Source: Lycium barbarum
Taxonomy: Eukaryota; Streptophyta; Magnoliopsida; Solanales; Solanaceae
Assembly (NCBI RefSeq): GCF_019175385.1
Contig: NC_083341.1
Location: forward strand, 90,112,321 to 90,176,320
Reading direction: 5' to 3'
Length of the DNA: 64,000 nt
This document shows positions 38,201-50,094 of the stretch, piece by piece. The notes under the pieces are model-generated. The model searched no databases and was not told where the DNA came from. It saw only the letters and a list, made by a program, of their open reading frames with translations. Each line of letters opens with the position of its first letter. Position 1 is the first letter of the stretch. The translations under genes and the position numbers were made by a program.

Positions 38201-38280
38201 AATTATCAAATTGATCTTATATCTCAAGAATCCAATGTAATTCAAGTCTTTCCAAACGTGTGAAAACACGGGTCATAACA
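35274..38280 (-). repeat. LTR 3 of the inner tandem (right, 5' LTR)
   Basis: About 3.0 kb, TGTCACGACC...GGTCATAACA. It has more private single-base changes than LTRs 1 and 2 (for example GTAAACCAGAATC at 35741). It contains the stem-loop cassette (35678-35736), a candidate donor AAAG/GTATGT with GT at 36750 (minus), a TATA-like block at 36895-36905 and the 24-base inverted repeat at 37965-37988. It is followed by the right-hand CTCAC duplication. Confidence 0.95.
35678..35736 (-). promoter_or_regulatory. Three-stem-loop cassette in LTR 3
   Basis: As in LTRs 1 and 2, except that the first plus-strand arm is CTGCA, which loses one pair with CGCAG. Confidence 0.55.
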
Positions 38281-38719
38281 CTCACTCTCGACTAGCTCTT
38301 AGCCGAGAGCTTCCCTCTCTCTCTCTAAGTGTTCTACAGTTTGGAATGTTGAAATGAGTTGTGAAAATGTGGAGTGAACAAATTTTCTTGTCTATATGTC
38401 CCCTCCATGCCTTGGACATGTGGATCACACTAAATTGGGTGAAGATTCCTTGACCAAGGCACTATAGTGCACGGCCAAACATGGCCTAAAATAGTGGGCA
38501 GATTTTTGTCTTTCCAATCCCACTTATTAATCCAGTTATGGTTAGTTTAATCCCAATTTTCAATTAATACTTCAATGCCAAACGAAAATTGTAGATAAAT
38601 TGTGACTCAAAACGAAACCGGAAGTTAAAATCTCTACTTCGTACCTTAAGATAGTCTTGTCTTTAACTTGTCGCGTTTATTTTAAAACGTCCCAATGTAT
38701 GAAAATACGGGACATAACA
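38281..38719 (-). repeat. LTR A (3' LTR of outer element), right segment
   Basis: Remaining 0.44 kb of LTR A after the inner insertion, starting with duplicated CTCAC and ending GGGACATAACA at 38719. It aligns with 45644-46040 of LTR B, with about 40 extra bases near 38490-38530 that LTR B lacks. Positions 38289-38308 are a decayed form of the CTCGGCTA/TAGCCGAG inverted repeat that is perfect in LTR B (45649-45669). Confidence 0.9.
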
Positions 38720-38753
38720 TCCTCCCCCCCTTTAGAACATTCGTCCTCGAATA
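38720..38753 (-). promoter_or_regulatory. Polypurine tract and hairpin of the outer element
   Basis: Purine tract on the minus strand at 38720-38733. The adjacent hairpin has arms CATTCG (38738-38743) and CGAATA (38748-38753), one pair lost. Confidence 0.75.
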
Positions 38754-38854
38754 TCGGTTTTATCCTGTTGGGTTCTATAAGAGTTTTGGGAAAGGTTTTC
38801 CTTATCGCTAACATATAAAGTGAGCAGCCAATTAACACAATCAAGCAAAGGAGT

Positions 38855-39553
38855 TTAAATTACCTGTAGATGTGGAAAACAAGCGAGGATATTTCTTTTC
38901 ATCTCCTCTTCAGCCTCCCAAGTCATTTCCTCCCTATTATTGTTCCGCCACAACACTTTAACCGATGCCACATCTTTTGTTCGTAACCGCCTGATTTGTC
39001 GATCAAGTATGGCAATAGGCTGCTCTTTGTATGATAGCTCCTCTGTTACCTGAATATCCTCTGTAGGGAATACCCTGGAAGGATCGCCTATATACTTCCG
39101 AAGCATTGACACATGGAAGACCAGATGTACTGCTTCTAAATCTGCTAGTAGATCTAACTCGTAGGCAACTTGGCCTACCTTACGGATAACCTGGTAAGGT
39201 CCAATGTATCTCGGGCTCAACTTCCCTTTCTTGCCGAATCTCATAACACCCTTCATGGGTGAAACCTTCAAGATCACCCAATCGCCAACCTGAAATACCA
39301 AGTGTCGACGTCGATTATTTGCATATGCCTTCTGTCGACTCTGGGCTGCCAGTAATCTTTCCTGAATAAGTTTCACCTTATCGACAGCCTGCTGAACCAT
39401 ATCTGGGCCTATCAGCTTAGTCTCGCCAACATCAAACCAGCCTATAGGTGATCTGCACTTCCTGCCATATAGAGCTTCGTACGGTGCCATCTGAATGCTA
39501 GAATGGTAGCTGTTATTATAAGCAAACTCGATAAGTGGCAAGTGATCATCCAC
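38855..39553 (-). pseudogene. Outer element pol remnant: integrase C-terminus and chromodomain-like tail
   Basis: An open 232-codon frame starting at an internal Met in the equivalent of WDDHLPLIEFAYNNSYHSSI. It keeps APYEALYGRKCRSPIGWFD, the GDWVILKVSPMKGVMRFGKKG block, VHLVFHVSMLRKYIGDPSR and the chromodomain-like end (ILDRQIRRLRTKDVASVKV, EEMTWEAEEEMKR). Everything upstream (gag, protease, RT, RNase H, integrase core) is absent, replaced by unrelated DNA from about 39555. The Met is only the first in the remaining sequence and probably not a real start. It is surprisingly open for a remnant. Confidence 0.85.
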
Positions 39554-42251
39554 GTTCTGATGTCATATTATCCAAGACCCCTACCAATAATTCTCAGCAC
39601 TGTCTCCAATACCATCTTGACTTCTATCCACTTATTGCTGGCCTTCAAATCTTACTAACTTGTTTCTACAAGGGATCTCACTTAAAGTTTAAGAATTCAC
39701 ATTAAACTTGTTGTAGTGTCAATTGTTTCCATTTATACTTACTTTACTTTCACCCGCTTCCCCCCTTTGGGGTTGTACTTACACCGTATCCATGTCTTTT
39801 CTTTATAATCTATAACTTGATTATCTTCGTTCGAGACCTTAACAAAATCACGAGGCGATGAGAACTCTCGATTATATAGTACAAAATTTTATCTGATGGC
39901 TGGTACTCAAGTAATGTGAGTAATGTAACAATTTACCCAAAGTCACATTCCATTTATTCCGATCAGTAATGAGCTAGTGTTTATAGTCGTTTTAAATTCC
40001 AATTAGGTAGCACTTATATTCTGATGATAAATGTCCCAAGCTTTCTTATAGCAATATCTTTATCCCAACGGATATCATCTGTTTCCTCTAATAAAATCAC
40101 AATACATCAGTTGTTTCGCAAATCCACAATCCTTGTCCTTTAAGGATTTCACTATTCCCGAGGTGAAGTTACATATACGCAGTACTCTTTTAGGCCTCAT
40201 ACTATTTCTCTCTTGTTGTATATCAAATGCTAACTTCTAACTTACTCGAAATCATATTGAATTTGTCTTAATAGTGGTCTTGTCTTAGCATCGTTTCGTC
40301 GCACTACATCTTTAAGTCCATAACTATATGTTTCCCTTTTATTCTATACTCATACTTAATTAATTACGTTTGTCTTGGGTACTTCCTTTAGTATTCCTTT
40401 CATTTCTCCAGTCTACGTCCATCTTTTATTTTGTGCACGAGGAATCTCATGCTATTCCCGTATCTTTCAGACAACACAACTTCTACATAAGCCTTCCTCA
40501 TTTTCTCAGCTATACCCGCCATAACACATTGCAACACTGTAATCCCACTCGCTTTCTTCTTATCTTCCTCGTTCTCTTAACCCCCTTCTCTTCCTGTGCG
40601 CACTTTCACTTTTGTTACCACTTGACTTTTATTCTGAACTTTCCCTGTAGGACCTTGTAAGTTCTTCCTTATTCATTCTACTTCCGGTCTACCATTTCAC
40701 ACTAGTTACACCATTTCGTTTAGTTTCTTCCTTGCTAGGCTTTACTCATTTCTATAACAATCCTTATGGTGTTCACAGTACATCCTGTTCGTAATCCATC
40801 CTATGACGTAATACTTCTTAATCTTATTCACGATTCTTCTATGTTTTTAGTTACATTCTGCGGACTAGGCGTACTTAACCTTTCACCCTTTCTGATAGAT
40901 TTTACCCTTAGTATCTCACAAACTGTCTTACTACTATTTTCATAACTTGTTATAATTCTTCTTTCTTTGTACTTCTATCTCAATCATACCATTACTCCCT
41001 TTAACTGTAAACTCGTCATAATTTATCCCTTAGGGTCGCAAGCTCTTCCGAGTCGTCCTAGCATTTCATCAACAACACGTGGAACACCTGATTCATAACA
41101 GCTCACAAGTTGAATTTTCCTTCCACGAATTCCATCTCCAATTAATTGAGTAAGAACTAATAAAGTGTCATCACGAAGCATTTTCCAACCACCGCCAGAA
41201 GAAAACTAGGATCTAACAATCACCACAGGACTTCTAGTGCTTGATGCACATAGTTCATCTCCAAGTTTATCCTTAAGTCGTGGACGAACCGTTTAGTTCA
41301 CAGACTGCTTATTGTATGCTTTGTACTTTACCGGACATTTTCGTCCTTCAATATAAGCTCCTTTTTTTTTTGGGCAAAAATGTGGCTGCAGGTATTCTCA
41401 TCCATTCAAATGAATTCCAAATTCTGCTGCTCATATAAGCTTCTTCAACACAACGTCCCCCAAATAAGAATGATGCCTCTTATGCATGAGGTGGGGGTAT
41501 ATTTTGTTAGTTTTCTAGTCCAACATGATAGATTTACCGTACTGGTGTCACCCTTCCATAACTTATTATGAACTTATGCCTTATTCTTTTCTTTTTTCCT
41601 ACTTCTGGGAAAATTTGGGCAGAGTCTCCTCTGTCATTCTTACTATCCCAGAACCTGCACGCAGGAAATACCAACAATGCCTCACAGGGCCAACCCATAC
41701 ATATATATATATCGTATTGTGGCCGCGCAGGACTTCCTATATCAATCGCAAGATGAAAATGACGAAATTGCCTCGTATACCCAACACAAACTGTACCTGT
41801 CACTCTTTCTTGTTTATTTTCCTTTTCAATGTTTAACTGCAGGTTTCAAACGTACCTGCAACATTCGTACTATGTCTAACATATATTTTGTTTACAGTTA
41901 CTGGTCCCTTTAGCTTCTTCTGTGCATACTTTCTAACTGGACTTATCTGCAATGTATCCATTCAACCCGTTTCCTTACTATACTTACCATCACCATAATG
42001 ACGAACAATTTTCCATTCCGCATATATAAATTCTCATTATGTACCCTTGCTATCCAACTTTCACCTGTACGTGCAACTATTTTCCATTCTAGATTCCAAA
42101 ATTCCCACGGGTGGGAACGCCTTGGTCACTGTTACTCGTAAATACTTGGTTGTTGACTCCTTTGATTTTTGCTTGCCGCGATTAGGTAACAATCTATAAC
42201 AAATGCACATACATAGGAAATTTCAATAAGGTCTCATATACCTGTAGTCGA
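39554..42251 (-). other. Noncoding internal region of the outer element
   Basis: About 2.7 kb with no long open frame and no recognisable protein on either strand. It is T- and C-rich on the plus strand. It contains a run of T at about 41363 and, at 41615-41690, a block (GGGCAGAGTCTCCTCTGT ... CAATGCCTCACAGGGCC) that resembles one in the I element at 62742-62820. Its left junction cuts pol in the middle of integrase. Confidence 0.6.
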
Positions 42252-42662
42252 TCAATCTCTAGTCTGATCCGGTGATCTAGAAGGTGAAGTGTGCTCCTCG
42301 TCATCGTTTGCCCGCCATTTACTCGTCTGATCTTCATCATCTTCTTCATCTAAATCCAGCGAATGTAGATAACTGGGCAACTCCTGGTTTACCGATGACC
42401 AGGACAGGGGGCTGGAATAATCTGTAACACTTACCGGGGTAGCCGGTCTGACGTGGTGCCTTGCCATAGGAGCAACTGGTATGGGTTCAGGGGCCGCCTC
42501 CCTAGATATCAAAAACTCTGGAGGAATTGTCGCTGGATCCTCCGAGGGGTCAGTCTCGATAGAATAACTGAGGCTCTTCCTATTCGGTCCTGGAGACTGG
42601 GGTCCCGAATTTACCCTAGGGGCCTTCTTAGCACCCCCACTATCTGCAGCTGGCCTCTTCAT
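42252..42662 (-). CDS. 136-residue acidic ORF of the outer element, function unknown
   Basis: It is the only sizeable ORF near the 5' end of the outer element, starting about 200 bases inside the primer site, which is the usual position of gag. The N-terminus is basic (MKRPAADSGGAKKAPR). The middle is Pro/Ser/Thr-rich (IPPEFLISREAAPEPIPVAP). The C-terminal third is acidic (LDLDEEDDEDQ, ANDDEEHTSPSRSPD). No zinc knuckle, gag core or membrane segment is visible, and it looks disordered. It could be a rewritten gag N-terminus, a captured host exon or a chance ORF. On the minus strand a GTATAT follows the stop by about 12 bases. I do not recognise the family. Confidence 0.35.
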   Translation of the reverse strand: MKRPAADSGGAKKAPRVNSGPQSPGPNRKSLSYSIETDPSEDPATIPPEFLISREAAPEPIPVAPMARHHVRPATPVSVTDYSSPLSWSSVNQELPSYLHSLDLDEEDDEDQTSKWRANDDEEHTSPSRSPDQTRD

Positions 42663-42881
42663 CTCTCGCAGTTTTGCACCTACCGACGGGAAAAGAGGTC
42701 AGAAACAATCTTTCCTAGGTTCAGGCTCTATCGCACGATCTTAGATATGAAAGAAAAGTAACATCCTAAATGTCCTTTAGCTTCCTGCTTATAAATGTGG
42801 TGCACAACACATCGATAAACAAGACTCTACTAGACACGGTCTGTAGACACTCCGAGGATTTAACCGCTCTGATACCACTTT
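42663..42881 (-). other. Leader and primer-binding site of the outer element
   Basis: Noncoding. TGGTATCAGAGC, an exact initiator-tRNA-Met-type primer site, is at 42866-42877 on the minus strand, four bases from LTR B. The leader resembles those of the inner copies (GATAAACAAGACTCTACTAG near 42812). Confidence 0.85.
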
Positions 42882-45800
42882 TGTCACGACCCAACCCTGT
42901 AGGCCATGACTAGTGCCCGAGTTGGAAACTCATATTATCTGTTAACTATAATCATTTATAATCAGCATGTCATGATCTCATTTTTATAAAAAGGTAGAGT
43001 GTTATTTTAAAGCTGCCAAGTTTTGTATGTCTTAGGCACCTGTCTCCTGAGGAGTTGCACTTTTTAAACAACAACATGTATATATTCCTACGCAAGCCGA
43101 CAAGGCTGCCACGATATGCAAAATACCAAACATACATATATATGCAAGCCGACAAGGCTGCCATTACGAATGGGTACGCCCCAAACATAAGTCATAGTCG
43201 TAAAACGCATCAACAACTACAAACAGACCCACACAGATGTCCACAGACCTCTAAGAGTAATGACTGTATCATATGGCGGGATAGGGCCCCGCCGTACCCA
43301 ATTAAACACATATGAGTACAACATAAGAGAGTTATACCACAAGCTAGCTCCGGAACAAAGGAGCAGTCCAAAATAGCTGAATAAGTGTCCTAGGCTGGCG
43401 GATCACCGAAACAAGCGTCTGTACCTGCGGGCATGAACGCAGCCCCCCGAAGAAAGGGGGGTCAGTACGAAATATGTACTGAGCATGTAAAGCTTGAAAC
43501 ATAGTAATAGACTTATATTGAGACGAGGTATATAGGATTCAATGCAACAACCAAAATTTCATAAAACTTGCCTTTGAACATATTTCATCTGTATCATTGT
43601 CATATCAATGTCATTATAGAGTTTTGTAATCAAAGCTGCATAGCATAATCATTCTGTATATAACATATATTACGTGTCCCGGCCCTTTAAAGAGGGACTC
43701 GGTAATTAAAATCATAGCATTATAACCATAAACATGTACGTGTCCCGGCCCTTTAATGAGGGACTCGGTAATAAGGAATATATGCCCTCCTGGCCACCAT
43801 CTCCATATCATCATATCATCATATCATCATCTTATCATCATATCATCTTGTCATCATATCATCATCATATCATCATACCATTATATATATATATATATAA
43901 CGTGTCCCGGCCCTTTAATGAGGGACTCGGTGAATAATATAGTAAACATGCACATGAAAACGTATCCTGGCCCGGGACTCAGTGAAGGATATAGCGGTAG
44001 GCACGAGCAGAATAACAGACAACCACATATATGCAATTTGTCTTTTTGAGACTCAATGGATAAGCAACTAACCAGCTCTAAAGTGTCAAAATAATATTCA
44101 TATTCAGATCAATTTTAAGTCTCACAACAAACTATTACAAGGAACGTTTCAGATTTCATGTACGTATATCACTTTAACATGGTGTAGCTTTTGAAAGTCA
44201 AGTATGTCTCTAGTTGTGCAATTCTTTAAGAATAAGAACTTTCATGCATTATTCATTAGTCACTCATATTGTAGGCACACGACAATAGCCTTAATGAAAT
44301 ATAGAATCATAAGTCATGCATGGAACTAGAGAATAGAATTTACCCCAAGGTTCATATCGTTTCATACTTACGTCTAGGACATGCCAAAAGAAAGAAGGAA
44401 TAGGCTTTACATACCTTTAGCGTTTAGTTGTATTCTAACTTGTACTTTATGCCCAAAAACACTTATCCTATATCAAGATATGAAGAGCTACAATTAGTCT
44501 ACAAGGGAATTCAATACGTATTTTGACGCTCACAATCCCTTTCTAACATTTAAACGACGTTTCGTTCGCATTCAAACCAACTAGCGCTACAAGCTAACAT
44601 TGCCAATCGTTCTTTCATGTATCAATCCAAACTTGTTTAAACACTACTTAGGGAACTTGGGCAGTCCATACATCATTCCAAACTTCCCCATACACACGGC
44701 TAAACAACACACATAACGTTTTCATTCTCGCTTAGCAATTTTCCAGTTTTAACTTGCAACAACAACAACACGTTTAATGACATTACTTTCATGGTTCTTG
44801 GAACTGTTTTAGCATCATCTTCATTCTTACAACAGTCCACAATTCATTTCAGTTTTAACTTGAATCATTGCACTTTACTTTCACTAAACGTTTGCAACAA
44901 GAATCAACATTCAACACACACAAATTAACTTCTAGTACCAAAACAGTCCACGGTTTTGGACTGCCTATACACTTCAACATAATTCATTTCTTTAACACCT
45001 CAATTCACATATTCAACATGCATACAATACACCACAATGTTCATAACAACAACAATCCAAATGTGACACAAAACAGTCCCTAAATCCCCCCCAAAACAGT
45101 CCACTCACACGGTTACAACACCACTTCAACAACTTCATGATTTTGATCCATTTATCCATACTACAACACATTCAATTCACTTCCAATCCATGTACAAGAA
45201 GATTAAGCATGACTTCATTAGAATCAAGGGCACACGGCTCATTTTAATTTCAAGAAAACAGTCCAATATCCAACATGCAACATCACAACAAAACTTCTAC
45301 AATCTTTGTTCATTTACCTATGTTGATACCTATTCAATTCATCAACAATACATGCAAAATGAAATCAATCATGACTTCACCACACTCACGGCTCACTCTC
45401 TACTTCAACCACAACAACAATCCAACAACAGCATGCATGAACTATACATTCAAATTATCATGCAACACAAGAACAATAAGCATTCTTACCTTTCAATCAT
45501 GCTCTTCACCTTGGCCGAAACTTCAACTCTATTTAGGTGCTACACTTTCTTGTTTCTTTTCAACAACTACTACACCTTCTTATACAATAGTTGAGGAGTA
45601 AAATTGGTGGAGAAAACTGGAATTTTTGAGCAATTTTTGAACCTCACTCTCGGCTAGCTCTTAGCCGAGAGCTTCCCTTTCTCTCTCTAAGTGTTCTACA
45701 CTTTGGAATGTTGAAATGAGTTGTGAAAATGTGGAGTGAACAGATTTTCTTGTCTATATGTCCCCTCCATGCCTTGGACATGTGGATCACACTAAATTGG

Positions 45801-46040
45801 GTCAAGATTCCTTGACCAAGGTACTATAGTGCACGGCCAAACATGGCCTTAATCCAATTATGGTTAGTTTAATCCAATTTTCCATTAATACTTCAATTCC
45901 AAACGAAAATTGTAGATACATTGTGACTCGAAACGAAACCGGAAGTTAAAATCTCTACTTCGTACCTTAAGATAGTCTTGTCTTTAACTTGTCGCGTTTA
46001 TTTTAAAACGTCCCAATGTATGAAAATACGGGACATAACA
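42882..46040 (-). repeat. LTR B (5' LTR of the outer element)
   Basis: TGTCACGACC...GGACATAACA, about 3.16 kb, uninterrupted partner of LTR A. It shows the empty target of the inner element at about 45644. It contains the stem-loop cassette (43425-43482), three CCCGGCCCTTTAAnGAGGGA repeats (43678-43930), TCATCA-rich simple repeats (43805-43884) and a perfect inverted repeat with 8-base arms at 45649-45669. The short frames inside are repeated in LTR A and are not genes. Confidence 0.92.
43425..43482 (-). promoter_or_regulatory. Three-stem-loop cassette in LTR B
   Basis: Arms CTGCG/CGCAG, CCCCC/GGGGG and TCAGTAC/GTACTGA, as in LTR A (16653-16710). Confidence 0.6.
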
Positions 46041-48161
46041 CCAACAAAGACTTTGGGCATCGGACACTCATCTCTCTTTTATGCTCTCCGACAAAGTGCT
46101 TGGAGGCGACACTCTCTCACTTATTATCATATGAAACAAGAATATATGTCATGAATGATATCAACATCAAGAGTAAATAAAATCAAGGATCCTATCTTTA
46201 CCTGTCATAAAGTACACTTCACAATTACAAGCTATTTTCATTATCCTTCCATTTGCAATGATAAGTGAGATATCAAGAGATAGATAAATGCAAATACAAG
46301 TCACAAACATAGAAAATATTGCAACAAGCCCACATAACATCTTATGGAACCAACCTAATTGGATTTTATCTCTATTCCACTAGCCATTCTGCACACAGCC
46401 CAGAGATCAAGTATGTCCAAGAATCACAGATGTTTCATTCTCACTTATCATCATCAGTATCAATCACAGGTAATATCAATGTATAATGTAAATGAGGATG
46501 AATGCAATGAAAATTACAATATCAAGTGACTCATATCAATCCTAATTGAGCCACACATGATCACGTATCACTGTATCAATATCAAGCCAATTCCTTTCCT
46601 CTATCCATGATAATGTCAACATAAGTGAGAGACAACGGTATCATAATCACAACATGTCAACTAAGTACAAGTCCAATATCACAAACATGGAATCAAGCCA
46701 ATAAACTACAAGCGGCAAAAAGCCCACAAATCAGTCAACAATACCAATCCTAAGAATATCTATCCCAACTTCATACCTGAAAGCTTAACATGATTTCTCC
46801 GAAAATAACTAACTTCTACATATGCTTCGCTAATAGAAGTCTAATCGAAAGGTAAGCCATAATCTACCTCGCTGCCAAGTTGGAGCCACGAACTATCAAT
46901 TCTATGCCTTGCCCTTCTGAAGAGCCTCCAAGTAATCAAAGTCTATCAATTATCAAATTCTAGGTTAGAAATAAGAAACAACGATACCAATGTTGCTATA
47001 CTATCGTTCGCATCATAACAACGATGAAAAATAGGGAAAAGAGGCCCATAAAGGTAAAATGGGTATTTTGAAGATGGAATAGGTAACCCAATGTTCTAGA
47101 AGTTCGATTCTGCTCCCCAATTGCTAAACTAGCTCAAGAATTTGTCAGTTTCATCATTCAAGTCAAATCCCCTAATTTGTGTATAAACCCTAACTTTCAA
47201 TCCTTCAATTCATTAACTATAATAAAATATTCAAGCCTATTGGTCACTAATTGATCAAATTCCATGCTTAGATTAGTCAAATCAATCAATTAATTCTTCC
47301 TTAAGTTATATGGATTTTCTACCATGGATTCATGCTTAAGAAAGGTGAAAAAAGGAGATCAAGGTTACAAAACTTACCCCCAAGAAGAATTTGCTGAGAA
47401 CCCCTTCAATTCTCCTTAAAGACACTTAGGAGTAATAAATGTAGGAATAGGAACTGAAGGGTTTTACTTAGCATTAAATAGGATTCGGTTCAACATTTTC
47501 GGCCGTAGTAATAAAAAGACCACTACAGCGGGATCGCTCCCCCGATGCCTCAACCGCTACAGCCTGTCCGCTCCAGCGGAACTCCATCTGCTGGAGCGGA
47601 TTCCCCCAAATCCACTTACCATGCGCAATTTGACCAAGCCTTACCTAGGCGGGTCTACTGTGGCGCACGATACCTCACCATAACGAGACATTAGACACCA
47701 ACAAATTGATGGTTTTTCACTAACTTGTTTCCAATACTTAACAACCACCGATACCTTCCATATACAAATCAGGCATGCAAACTTACATAAAAACAAGCTA
47801 CAGACTCGCTCGTCATTTCTGCATTTCCAATGGAGGTCTATGTGATCGGGTCAACACCTAATGGCTAAAGACCAACTTTCCAACCAATAACCCAAAATGC
47901 TCCCGATGGCCTCGGGAACCGAACTGAACATCCCACAAAGTCATAATCGACCATCTAGACCTCTCAGAAGCCATGGATTTCCAAAAAAGGTCTGTTTACT
48001 AAAAAATTAACTATCGGTCAGATGTTTTTTAATTTAAGGCTTTAATTCTCATGGAACCATGCCACCCATTCTCGCGGTCAAAATCGTATCAATAGGGCTC
48101 GAGGAAGGGTAACGGGGGTAAATTGGTCAAAAGTGGAATAACAACCAAATGGTTCGTTACA
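46041..48161 (-). repeat. LTR F, third segment
   Basis: Starts with the duplicated CCAAC and continues the tandem repeat interrupted at 16109. Noncoding DNA follows to GGTTCGTTACA at 48161. Positions 47515-47605 carry palindromic CCGCT-CCAGCGG motifs, the counterpart of the ACGG/CCGT clusters in other LTRs. With its other segments LTR F totals about 3.1 kb. No gene is visible. Confidence 0.6.
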
Positions 48162-48964
48162 TCAGATACCAATTAAACAATCGTTCGTTCTCAAACGAAA
48201 GAAGAAAGTACGAAAGCTAACGGTAACCAAGGAATCTTTAATATAACAACACGGAAGCCCCCGACGCACGAAGTATGCCAAAATCACTACTCGCTCACCT
48301 TATCAGTCAAACTTCATTTAATTTAGCTCAAAGATCTAATTTCCATATTTCACAGACTCAAATCTCTCTCATAATTGATCCCTCAATTTAAGAATTATTT
48401 TCGCTAGAATTCTCTGATTTGATAAGACCATACGTCTGAACGCAATCATTAGGTCCCACAAACATTTCCCAAAATAATAAAAGCCTTTAGATATAGACAC
48501 AACCATAGCCCACACTGAATCGAGAAGATATTCTGATTCCACTAACCTTTCTTACACCCTTCTAAAGTTGTTCTTCGCACCACAATTTCTTAAAAACCCA
48601 TAAACTCAAACCTGAAATCATGACTTAATCTTTCCAAAAAAGAATTCTTGCTTTATCGGAGCAACTCTAAGATCCTTATCTGAGCCGATCGTTAGCCTAT
48701 TTCTTCTTCTCGAGTGAAGTATTACAACCTTCTTTTTTGATGTCAAAGACCAGAAGCTACGCGCAAATTCTCATTGGATCTCGGTTGTTCTTAACAGCGA
48801 TACTCACAACCGACTTCTCTAGTTCCAAGTTTTCTTAAACCTTCAAATCACAATACTGGAAGCATACCCACTAATTACCTCACTGAACCAAATTTGTAGG
48901 AAACCATCAGATCACTCTAGAGACCTCTCGTAACCATAGTATATCCTCAAATCATTATCAAGTT
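48162..48964 (-). other. Internal region beside LTR F, no ORF
   Basis: Noncoding on both strands. At 48178-48200 there is a decayed relative of the CATTCG-TCCT-CGAATG hairpin that adjoins the polypurine tract in the other elements, which suggests that internal retroelement DNA starts here. The rest shows nothing I recognise. Confidence 0.45.
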
Positions 48965-49398
48965 GTAACAACTTGTTTTGTCATTACGGCTAGTTTGACC
49001 CTGTTGACTCTTTTTCGAGCTATATCAATCTATATTTGACCGTAGGGATGGTTGGTACCATTTTTGAGGTCATCAAATGTTAAATAGGTTGGGTTTTGTT
49101 GAATTAGTCTTAAAACAAAAAAGAGTTGAGTTAAAGTTGACTTTTGGGTAAATAGACCTTTTTAAGGATCCATCGATTCCAAGAGGTTTGGTTGGTCTTT
49201 TAGAACTTGTGTGTATATTTGGATAGGTGCCCAATTCACTCGGGTGCATTTTGGAACTTACGTTAGGAAGTTATTTTTGAGATATCGGGGGTTGACTTGG
49301 TCAACGAGACCTCCGTTGGGAATTCCAAAGCTACGAGTGTGTTTGTTGCATGCAGTATGTATGCATATATGGTTTGTGAGCAGATCTTCTTAGGTGAT
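48965..49398 (+). repeat. Probable start of a plus-strand LTR (K), truncated by LTR H
   Basis: The sequence from TGTAACAACTTGTTTTGTCA at 48965 resembles the opening of plant Gypsy LTRs of the TGTAACGACCCG type, and composition changes here. It is cut at 49399 by LTR H. No second end or target duplication can be seen in the window, so this is tentative. Confidence 0.35.
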
Positions 49399-49823
49399 TG
49401 TCACGACCCAGCTAGGGGCCGCGACGGGTACCTGAGGCTGACCACCGAGCACCCCTTATTTCCTCACTTGTCATAGTCATTTACGCTTCTTTATCATTCA
49501 TGATTGTACGAAAATAATATTTGGGTGGAAAACACAATTAGTCTATATATATATATATATATACAAATGCCTCATTAGGCCATCAAGATAATATATATAA
49601 TATATACATGCATGCTGTAATAAACTTGTGAGACCATCTAACCCACACTACGCATCTACGAGCCTCTACTGACATATTATACATGTAGACGGAACAAGAC
49701 TCCGTCATGCCCAAAATATACATATGCACCAAAAAAATAATCATAAGCACCTCCGAACAATGGAGTGCTTTCAATCAGCTGACAACTCCTAAGAATCCGG
49801 ATCGAGCTCGCCTCCCTGTCTAC

Positions 49824-49881
49824 CTATGGGCGTGAACACAGCGTCCAAAGAAAACGGACGTCAGTACGAATGTCGTACTGA
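49824..49881 (-). promoter_or_regulatory. Stem-loop cassette in LTR H
   Basis: CTATG/CACAG (one mismatch), CGTCC/GGACG and TCAGTAC/GTACTGA. Confidence 0.55.
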
Positions 49882-50039
49882 GTATGAGAGGCATGAATAA
49901 AAACAACACATCAAGAAAGTAAAGGAGGCGTCAAGTATGGAGAAACTGTACCTGACTGGGAATCATGTGAAAAGTAATGCATGCTGACTTAATTTTATGC
50001 TTATCATCATCTCATGTATGCATATCATATGTATATATG

Positions 50040-50043
<4 letters not shown>

Positions 50044-50092
<49 letters not shown>
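50044..50092. repeat. TA dinucleotide microsatellite
   Basis: About 24 uninterrupted TA units inside LTR H. A shorter TA run is at 49542-49562. Confidence 0.95.

Positions 50093-50094
<2 letters not shown>

Larger units (their letters stand above)
18871..38280 (-). mobile_element. Inner tandem chromovirus: three LTRs and two gag-pol regions (target duplication CTCAC)
   Basis: LTRs lie at 18871-21876, 27072-30076 and 35274-38280, with internal regions between them, repeating every 8.2 kb. Only the outermost ends have a target duplication: CTCAC at 18866-18870 and 38281-38285. LTR B shows the empty site (ACCTCACTCTCGG). This is the structure expected when an inserted element gains a second copy by unequal recombination between its LTRs. 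Each internal region has a polypurine tract on the left and a primer site (TGGTATCAAAGC) on the right, so both units point to the minus strand. Confidence 0.95.
16110..46040 (-). mobile_element. Outer nonautonomous chromovirus-derived element (target duplication CCAAC)
   Basis: Flanked by CCAAC at 16105-16109 and 46041-46045. Minus orientation: 5' LTR B (42882-46040), an exact primer site (42866-42877), a 136-residue ORF, about 2.7 kb of noncoding DNA, the integrase/chromodomain end of pol (38855-39553), a polypurine tract and 3' LTR A (16110-38719). LTR A is itself split by the inner tandem element. Without the insertion the element would be about 10.5 kb. It lacks RT, RNase H, protease and recognisable gag, so it would need proteins supplied by a relative. 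Confidence 0.85.
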
